Positions 58,779-64,000 of a stretch of DNA of 64,000 nt are shown here, piece by piece. The position numbers were made by a program, and so were the translations under genes. Origin of the DNA: Fluviicola sp. (GTDB lineage: Bacteria; Bacteroidota; Bacteroidia; Flavobacteriales_D; Crocinitomicaceae); assembly GCF_039596395.1 (NCBI RefSeq), contig NZ_JBCNJT010000002.1:186001-250000 (forward strand), given 5' to 3'. How positions within the stretch are numbered: position 1 is the first letter of the stretch; the number at the start of each line of letters is the position of its first letter. The notes beneath the pieces were generated by a model. It worked only from the letters and a program-made list of their open reading frames with translations, was not told where the DNA came from and did not search any database.

Positions 58779-59912
58779 CTATACGTCCTTAACCTCTTCC
58801 TTCCCGTCCGCGTGCAACGCAAAACGCGTTTTGTTCCGGTCGTGCACCTGGTCGTATTTAGGCCATGGCCAACCACCGAATTGCGTTTGATGGTAATCAT
58901 CGAATGCCTGTTTGATTTCCTCCTTCGTATTCATCACAAACGGGCCGTATTGCATTACCTGTTCGTTGATCGGTTTTCCTTGTAACAGGAAAATGCTTAC
59001 AGGAGTTTCGTTCGAACTTAACTGCGTTTCAACAGCCGGATCCAGGAAAAACCCGGAATAGGATTCATAACTCTCTTCATTGATCGACAACTGGTCGCCT
59101 TCGTAGAAAAACAAACTGCGATTCACATCAGCCGATGCTTTCGGCAAAATCACTTTTGCGTGCGGTTCCATTTTGATATTGACAATCAGCACCTCGTTTT
59201 CACCCGGAAATGCCCACGAATCCGGTGGCGGACTAACTGCTTTGTGTTCACCCCAGGTTCCTGCAATCAGTTCAACCAGTACTTTCCCCTGGTCCAGTTT
59301 CAGGTTCGGGATGCTTTCACGCCACAACATCTTGAAATGCGGCTCTACCATTTTATCCTTTTTCGGCAGGTTCAGCCACACCTGGAACAATTCCAGCGGA
59401 TTTTCTTCCGCTTGTGACATCAAAGGAAACATTTCCGAATGCTGCACTCCTTTTCCCGCAGTCATCCATTGCACATCACCGTTTCCATAGCGGCCCGCAG
59501 CACCCAATGAATCGGCATGATCTACCAACCCGTGACGCACCACCGTAATGGTCTCAAAACCGCGATGCGGATGTCCCGGAAAACCCGGAACCTTCTTCCC
59601 GTGATACATCCGGAATCCGTCCTTGATGATAAAATCATCGCCCATGTGGCGGCCCTTGAAATATTCCGGGTCAGGCCCCATTTGTTCATTTCCTTTCGGG
59701 AACTGGTCTTCGTGATGCACACAAAACAAGAACGGATCCTGTGTTTCCCATTGAAAGCCCAAAGGGAAAAAGCGTTTTACTGCATTCATATTCTTTTCTA
59801 TTGAGGGTTCGGACGGTTCTTTTCCGCTTGCCAGCCAGGGCAATGCAAAAAGTCCTGCAGAGGCTGCAGAAAGGCGCTGAACAAAATTTCTACGTGTGAC
59901 TTCTTTACTCAT
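58779..59912 (-). CDS. Pirin family protein with twin-arginine signal
   Basis: A 377-residue bicupin. The N terminus TRRNFVQRLSAASAGLFALPWLASG is a twin-arginine (Tat) signal, unusual for pirins, which are normally cytoplasmic or nuclear. The first cupin has the metal motif PGHPHRGFETITVV (two His), with QWMTAGKGVQHSEMF giving the third His and the Glu. The second cupin (about 270-340) includes LFFYEGDQLSI. Some pirins have quercetinase activity. Tat export suggests the folded metalloprotein acts in the periplasm. The closing part QFGGWPWPKYDQVHDRNKTRFALH is typical of the family. Confidence 0.88.
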   Translation of the reverse strand: MSKEVTRRNFVQRLSAASAGLFALPWLASGKEPSEPSIEKNMNAVKRFFPLGFQWETQDPFLFCVHHEDQFPKGNEQMGPDPEYFKGRHMGDDFIIKDGFRMYHGKKVPGFPGHPHRGFETITVVRHGLVDHADSLGAAGRYGNGDVQWMTAGKGVQHSEMFPLMSQAEENPLELFQVWLNLPKKDKMVEPHFKMLWRESIPNLKLDQGKVLVELIAGTWGEHKAVSPPPDSWAFPGENEVLIVNIKMEPHAKVILPKASADVNRSLFFYEGDQLSINEESYESYSGFFLDPAVETQLSSNETPVSIFLLQGKPINEQVMQYGPFVMNTKEEIKQAFDDYHQTQFGGWPWPKYDQVHDRNKTRFALHADGKEEVKDV

Positions 59913-60046
59913 GAGATAAATATTTACCCGGGTACTAATTTAAATGAAATACATCCGAATTACAAAAAATAGTTGGTAAAAAGAGATAAAATCAACTGAG
60001 TAAAAAATGTTTTTGCATTTTTATAGTCAATGATAAACCACATTCC

Positions 60047-60511
60047 ATGAACGAAGAAACGAACGAACAATACAAAATGACTGATGAAAACTTCAGGTTG
60101 TTTTACCAAAATCAATATGACCGAATTGATAAACTGGAAACAAAAAGAGAGAATCTATGCAATTATGTGCTCACTGTAAGTACAGCCATTATTGGTTTTT
60201 ATCTCAGCACTAAAAATCATTCTATCCCTTACACCAATTTACTGGTTGTTTTTGTTTGTGCGGTTAATCTGATTGCAATTGTCTTTATCCGAAAAACAAG
60301 ACCTTTCATAAAAATGCATCAGAAACGTGCAAGTTTAGCAAGTAAAAGCAATGCCAATGAATTCAATCGAATAAAGAAACACGTTGGAAAAGTAGATAGT
60401 GACGAAGATTTTTTCAATCGGAATAGATTGTATATATACCTTCACATTTTAATCATTCTAACAATGATCATTTTTTCTGCTATGATTAATAAATGGTGCT
60501 TTTGTCAATGA
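60047..60511 (+). CDS. Small hypothetical membrane protein
   Basis: A 154-residue protein: charged cytoplasmic N-terminal helix (YQNQYDRIDKLETKRENLC), hydrophobic hairpin at about 41-58 and 66-86, a basic middle part (KMHQKRASLASKSNANEFNRIKK) and a last helix at about 130-148 ending WCFCQ. I recognise no family, though the layout resembles SLATT/pore-like small membrane proteins found in several conflict systems; evidence for that is weak. It overlaps the next gene by four bases (ATGA), so the two form a unit. Confidence 0.6.
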   Translation: MNEETNEQYKMTDENFRLFYQNQYDRIDKLETKRENLCNYVLTVSTAIIGFYLSTKNHSIPYTNLLVVFVCAVNLIAIVFIRKTRPFIKMHQKRASLASKSNANEFNRIKKHVGKVDSDEDFFNRNRLYIYLHILIILTMIIFSAMINKWCFCQ

Positions 60512-60843
60512 ACTATCACAACAAAAAATTCAGACCGGTCAGCAATACACCAAACGGCGAAACCTCCGAAGAAACGACCTTTCATTACAAGCAAGAAGGA
60601 AATATTCTTACCTGCACTTATTCCGGCGGACAGATCAAATGTGGACAACTAATCGGGTTAGTGGATACGGAAGGAAATATTGATATACGTTATCATCAAA
60701 TCAATGCCAAAGGAATATTGATGACCGGAACTTGTTATTCCAAACCAGAAATTCTTAGTGATGGAAGAATCCGATTGCATGAAAGCTGGCAGTGGACTTC
60801 CGGTGATCAATCTAAGGGAAATTCAGTATTGGAAGAAATTTGA
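60508..60843 (+). CDS. Small conserved protein, often mislabelled N-acetylglutamate synthase
   Basis: A 111-residue soluble protein of a small family found in Bacteroidota and Bacillota: MNYHNKKFRPVSNTPNGETS, then HYKQEGNILTCTYSGGQIKCGQLIGLVD, and LHESWQWTSGDQSKG near the end. Some members are labelled N-acetylglutamate synthase in databases, but no GNAT acetyl-CoA motif is visible and I do not accept that function. I chose the ATG at 60508, which overlaps the stop of the gene before; the frame begins five codons earlier at 60493. Confidence 0.65.
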   Translation: MNYHNKKFRPVSNTPNGETSEETTFHYKQEGNILTCTYSGGQIKCGQLIGLVDTEGNIDIRYHQINAKGILMTGTCYSKPEILSDGRIRLHESWQWTSGDQSKGNSVLEEI

Positions 60844-60878
60844 TACTATCAAATGATACTATCACTGCTGTGAAATAT

Positions 60879-62072
60879 TTACTCTTTCACCAATTGTCGC
60901 GTAACAACAGATGATCCGGATTTGATCACGGCTACATACATTCCTTTCGGAGCGGCTGTCAGATCGATTTGATTCCCATTCTCTACCAAAGCAACGCGCT
61001 GTCCGTTTGCAGCTAAGACTTCAATGGAAAAATTACCTGCTAACTCTCCGGAAACATAGAAAATCCCATTCCCCGGGTTCGGGCTGATTTGGATATCCGA
61101 TTCGGTGTTTTGTTCTTCCACATCCAATGTATTGGTTGCCAAACGTAAGATCGTTCCGTTTAATCCGCAGGAATAGCCGATCCCGTTGCCCGGAAAACAA
61201 ACTGCCAGCTGGCGCGAAGAACTGGAGGTAACCGGTGTCCAGGAAGCTCCCTGGCTTGTTGATTTTAAAATGACGCTGGTATTCCCGGTATAACTTCCGC
61301 CAACTGCATAGCCCACCGAATTGTCCGGGTAGAATCCTACTCCGCTTAGGATAATTCCGGAAATATTATTGGAAGTCCAGACAGAACCGGCGTTTGTCGT
61401 GCGCAAAGTAATTGCTTCGTTCGTACCGGCTATTCCTCCCACAACAACCCCCGTATTTCCATCCGTGAAATAAATATCTGTCAATGAATGCGTATTGGTG
61501 CCGCTGGTGAGAAAATTCCAGCCTTGCCCGGCGTTGACTGTTTTCAGGATCGTTCCTCCGTCTCCAACTGCATACCCGATCAGGTCTGAAACAAAAAAGA
61601 TCTTATTCAATTTAAACGAGATCCCGGTATTGGTCGGGTTCCAGGCATTCCCCGAATTGGTAGAAATCAAAATGGTTCCGTTTGTTCCCGTTACGTAAAT
61701 ATTCAGGCCGTTTACAAAAATCCCGGTGAGATCGTTGGTCGTTCCGGAATTCACCAATGACCAGCTTGTCCCTCCATTGGTGGTTCTGAGGATCGTTCCG
61801 TTCTTACCCACGGCAATGTAGGTAGATCCGTTCAAATACGCTACTCCGGTCAAATCATATGACGTACCCGAACCGGAATAAGTCCAGTTCAAACCTGCAT
61901 CAACCGTTTTACGGATGACTCCTGCGTTTCCAACAGCAATTCCAACAGACGGACTTGAAAAGTCAATCCCGTTCAACTGCGAAGAAACTCCGCTGTTCTG
62001 AGGCGAAAAGGTTTGCCCGGTGGCAAATAACGCGGTAGCTAATCCTGTAATTAACGTCAAAAATAATTTCAT
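60879..62072 (-). CDS. T9SS protein with YCF48-like beta-propeller repeats
   Basis: A 397-residue secreted protein. Signal peptide 1-19 (ending ALFATGQ). Residues 20-310 hold at least six BNR/YCF48-like blades, each with a GxxxxxGNxGVIRKTxDAGxxW-like pattern (for example VGIAVGNAGVIRKTVDAG, IAVGKNGTILRTTNGG, IYVTGTNGTILISTNSG). The T9SS type A sorting domain occupies about 320-397 (IQISPNPGNGIFYVSG onward). Surface-exposed, perhaps a binding propeller. A 10-bp palindrome lies just upstream. Confidence 0.85.
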   Translation of the reverse strand: MKLFLTLITGLATALFATGQTFSPQNSGVSSQLNGIDFSSPSVGIAVGNAGVIRKTVDAGLNWTYSGSGTSYDLTGVAYLNGSTYIAVGKNGTILRTTNGGTSWSLVNSGTTNDLTGIFVNGLNIYVTGTNGTILISTNSGNAWNPTNTGISFKLNKIFFVSDLIGYAVGDGGTILKTVNAGQGWNFLTSGTNTHSLTDIYFTDGNTGVVVGGIAGTNEAITLRTTNAGSVWTSNNISGIILSGVGFYPDNSVGYAVGGSYTGNTSVILKSTSQGASWTPVTSSSSRQLAVCFPGNGIGYSCGLNGTILRLATNTLDVEEQNTESDIQISPNPGNGIFYVSGELAGNFSIEVLAANGQRVALVENGNQIDLTAAPKGMYVAVIKSGSSVVTRQLVKE

Positions 62073-62097
62073 ATAGGTCTTTTTTGGCCAATTCTTG

Positions 62098-62120
62098 AAT
62101 TGATATCCCTGATATCAATT
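62098..62120. promoter_or_regulatory. 10-bp palindrome, operator candidate
   Basis: AATTGATATC (62098-62107), CCT spacer, GATATCAATT (62111-62120). It lies 26 bases upstream of the ATG at 62072 and 40 bases behind the mtnB stop, without a T-tract, so a protein-binding site fits better than a terminator. Confidence 0.4.
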
Positions 62121-62159
62121 ATCAACGTGTGTTTCGGGCAGACGGTTGGGTGCTCTTGC

Positions 62160-62762
62160 TTATTTCGAAAATTTCCAGTCTACTTCGAACAGGTATTCTG
62201 CTGTTTCGAGGTGGCGTTTGGCTTCGAATAAGTTTCTTCCCCAGGCATACGTTCCGTGTTGGCGCATAATGAATGTAGGAACTGTGAGGCGGTGTTTCTG
62301 CGCTTCCAGCGTAGCTGCAAATGCCGGCATATCCTGGGTATTGTCGAAAACCGGGACTTGCACGGTTGTATCGTGTGTCTGGATTCCTTCGAAACCTTTC
62401 AACACTTCGTAACCGCTCAATTCAACGGCCTGGGAGTTCTTCATGGATTGCAACACCGAATACACCGAATGGCTGTGAACAATGCACATCATCTCCGGGA
62501 ATAATTGGTACAATTTGCAATGGATCAGCGTTTCTGCCGACGGACGAATTCCTTCGTAAGCCGGAAGTGCTTTCCCTTCCATGTCCACTTCCATGAAATC
62601 AGCTGCAGAGAACGCGGATTTATCGATCCCGGAGCGGGAAACAACGATCACCTCGGGTCTTTCAGCCAATCTGAAGGAATAATTGGTAGAAGTTGCAGGC
62701 GACCAGCCTTTTTGGTGATAGGCACGAATAACGTCTGCCAGTTCTTTTTTCAGCTGTTCCAT
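62160..62762 (-). CDS. mtnB: Methylthioribulose-1-phosphate dehydratase
   Basis: A 200-residue class II aldolase-fold enzyme that dehydrates methylthioribulose-1-P, the step between MtnA and MtnC. Visible marks: the N-terminal GWSPATSTNYSFR, VHSHSVYSVL with two zinc His, and the third His in MRQHGTYAWGRNLFEAKRHLE. Length suits stand-alone MtnB. Its start is one base after the stop of the sterol-desaturase-like gene, so they are cotranscribed, whereas mtnA, mtnC and mtnD each have separate promoter boxes 5-9 kb away. Confidence 0.92.
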   Translation of the reverse strand: MEQLKKELADVIRAYHQKGWSPATSTNYSFRLAERPEVIVVSRSGIDKSAFSAADFMEVDMEGKALPAYEGIRPSAETLIHCKLYQLFPEMMCIVHSHSVYSVLQSMKNSQAVELSGYEVLKGFEGIQTHDTTVQVPVFDNTQDMPAFAATLEAQKHRLTVPTFIMRQHGTYAWGRNLFEAKRHLETAEYLFEVDWKFSK

Positions 62763-62763
62763 C

Positions 62764-63657
62764 CTATTTCTTTTCTGCTTGTTTTATCTGGTTTCGCAAT
62801 TGTTTCGATGTCATGGTGCTTCCGTCCGGGCTCCATCCGGGCGGCTTGGTGATGTACAACCATTTATTCTTCAGTCCTCTTGCATTTCGAACGTCTTTGT
62901 AAATAGACACCCATTCGTGGAAAATAACGTTCGCCGGATTGTTGTCTATCTTCTTTTCGTACAATCCGAATTGAATCGGAAGATCGTCTATTTCTGCCTG
63001 GAAAGTGCCAAAAAGCTTGTCCCAGACAATCAGGATCATTCCCATGTTCTTATCCAGGTATTCCACATTGGAAGCATGATGCACGCGATGGTGTGAAGGA
63101 GTGACTAAAAAATACTCCAGTGCTCCAAGTTTCTTCACTGCTTTGGTGTGAACCAAAATCCCGTAAGTCTGGGTGATCGAATACATGATGAAAATATCGA
63201 AAGGTTCGAAGCCTAAAAATACCAAAGGAATAAACCAGATAAAGCGATAAACGGGCTGGAACACCGAAGAACGGAAACCGGTTGTTAGATTGTACTTATC
63301 CGATGAATGGTGCGTTACGTGAATGGCCCAAAAGAAGCGCACCATGTGATCGATGCGGTGGATCCAATAGAAAATAAAATCTTCCGCGATGAATAGCATA
63401 GTCCAGTACATCCACGCATGTGATTCCCAATGAACGAAGCGGTAATCAAAGAAGAATAGAAGCACGAACAGGGTTATTCCGCGCATCAGTACGTCGATTC
63501 CCATATTGGCGATCATCAGGTAAAGGTTCTGGATCGTATCTCCGACCGTATATAGCTTGCGGTTGTGCCAATTACTCAGAATAATTTCACCAAGGATCAA
63601 CACCACGTAAATCGGTGTGCTGATAAAAATGATGAGTTTTTCTACGTAATCAACCAT
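62764..63657 (-). CDS. Sterol desaturase / fatty-acid hydroxylase family protein
   Basis: A 297-residue membrane di-iron enzyme with about four hydrophobic helices and the histidine clusters of the family: IHRIDHMVRFFW and VTHHSSDKYN near residues 120-140, then SHHRVHHASN near residue 190. Bacterial members hydroxylate or desaturate lipids, carotenoids or sterol-like compounds; the substrate is not predictable here. It is cotranscribed with mtnB downstream and pyrF upstream (12-base gap). Confidence 0.87.
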   Translation of the reverse strand: MVDYVEKLIIFISTPIYVVLILGEIILSNWHNRKLYTVGDTIQNLYLMIANMGIDVLMRGITLFVLLFFFDYRFVHWESHAWMYWTMLFIAEDFIFYWIHRIDHMVRFFWAIHVTHHSSDKYNLTTGFRSSVFQPVYRFIWFIPLVFLGFEPFDIFIMYSITQTYGILVHTKAVKKLGALEYFLVTPSHHRVHHASNVEYLDKNMGMILIVWDKLFGTFQAEIDDLPIQFGLYEKKIDNNPANVIFHEWVSIYKDVRNARGLKNKWLYITKPPGWSPDGSTMTSKQLRNQIKQAEKK

Positions 63658-63669
63658 AAAAATTCCGTT

Positions 63670-64000
63670 TTAGAAATTCTTCGCTGTCAAAATCTGAGCC
63701 ATTTCTTCCTGCAGTTTCTGAGCCTCTTTTCGTGCTTCGGAAGCAAAATCAGGAGTGTTTGAAGCATAAATAATCGAACGGGATGCATTGACCAATAAAC
63801 CGCAATCTTCATTCCAGCCGTATTTAGCAACATCTTCCAGGCTTCCTCCCTGCGCTCCCACTCCGGGAACCAGGAAAAAGTGATTCGGGACCAGTTTACG
63901 CACTTCTGCAATTCCTTCGGCGCGTGTTGCCCCTACTACGTACATCAGGTTACTTTCCGATCCCCATTTGGAGCTTTTTTTTAATACTTTTTTATACAAT
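63670..64000 (-). CDS. pyrF: Orotidine 5'-phosphate decarboxylase, C-terminal part
   Basis: Only the last 110 codons are in the window. The sequence KSSKWGSESNLMYVVGATR, then HFFLVPGVGAQGG and LLVNASRSIIYAS, is typical of the larger type 2 OMP decarboxylases (PyrF of Bacteroidota and mycobacteria), which make UMP from OMP. The C-terminal helix ends QEEMAQILTAKNF. The active-site Lys lies beyond the right edge. It seems to head the transcript pyrF, desaturase, mtnB. Confidence 0.9.
   Translation of the reverse strand, partial: LYKKVLKKSSKWGSESNLMYVVGATRAEGIAEVRKLVPNHFFLVPGVGAQGGSLEDVAKYGWNEDCGLLVNASRSIIYASNTPDFASEARKEAQKLQEEMAQILTAKNF

Noticed and set aside
60508-60843. N-acetylglutamate synthase function for the 111-residue protein
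   Set aside because: No acetyl-CoA-binding GNAT motif and no arginine-pathway genes nearby; the label seems to be inherited annotation.

Overview
The window looks like a chromosomal segment from a member of the Bacteroidota, most likely order Flavobacteriales (perhaps a Fluviicola/Crocinitomicaceae-like genus; this is inference). Five secreted proteins end in a type A sorting domain of the type IX secretion system (T9SS), many genes carry the Bacteroidota-type -7 promoter element TAnnTTTG, and lipoproteins, a HU-less housekeeping layout and the tRNA-tuf-secE-nusG-rplKAJL-rpoBC block fit that phylum. No rRNA, CRISPR array, transposase or phage gene was seen.

Layout. 1-1909: small genes (epimerase fragment, lipoprotein, alkyltransferase-like protein, mini T9SS protein, DUF486). 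1994-18776: a long minus-strand surface-polysaccharide locus with a phosphoglycosyl transferase, aminotransferase, acetyltransferase, two epimerases, WecB, HisH/HisF-like amidotransfer pair, two glycosyltransferases, two Wzx flippases, a Wzy-like polymerase and a WaaL/Wzy-like ligase. A cell-division/RNA-decay module (coiled-coil gene, zapA, a candidate structured RNA, rny) sits inside it. 18751-23415: DUF3467, an EamA transporter, and secreted/outer-membrane proteins. 23527-36546: rpoC, rpoB, rplL, rplJ, rplA, rplK, nusG, secE, tRNA-Trp, tuf and four more tRNAs, all minus strand, in nearly the order seen in Escherichia coli. 36720-43957: hpf, a decayed xer pseudogene, the intact xer gene, rpsU, acyl-CoA dehydrogenase, apt, an HhH protein, an RmlD-like reductase, PspC and DUF2851.

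44123-50400 is the most accessory-looking part: a 6.2-kb segment bounded by a 70-bp direct repeat (69/70 identical), holding a trimeric-fibre-like secreted protein, a large T9SS protein and a tandem array of four paralogous lipoproteins (order A-B-A'-B', the last truncated) made by a ~1.02-kb segmental duplication. The A genes contain a covarying hairpin plus T-tract inside the signal-peptide codons. 50595-64000: an LTA-synthase-like sulfatase-fold enzyme, then a scattered methionine-salvage set (mtnA, mtnC, mtnD, mtnB) interleaved with T9SS proteins, an OmpA-family lipoprotein, a Tat-exported pirin, a sterol-desaturase-family enzyme and the 3' part of pyrF.

The most interesting signals are: the repeat-bounded lipoprotein array with its intragenic attenuator-like hairpins; a class of promoters whose -7 box ends exactly 4 nt before the ATG (four genes), which predicts leaderless mRNAs; a structured RNA candidate between zapA and rny; a HisF that has lost the cyclase acid Asp11; and a clear xerC/D pseudogene next to its intact parent.
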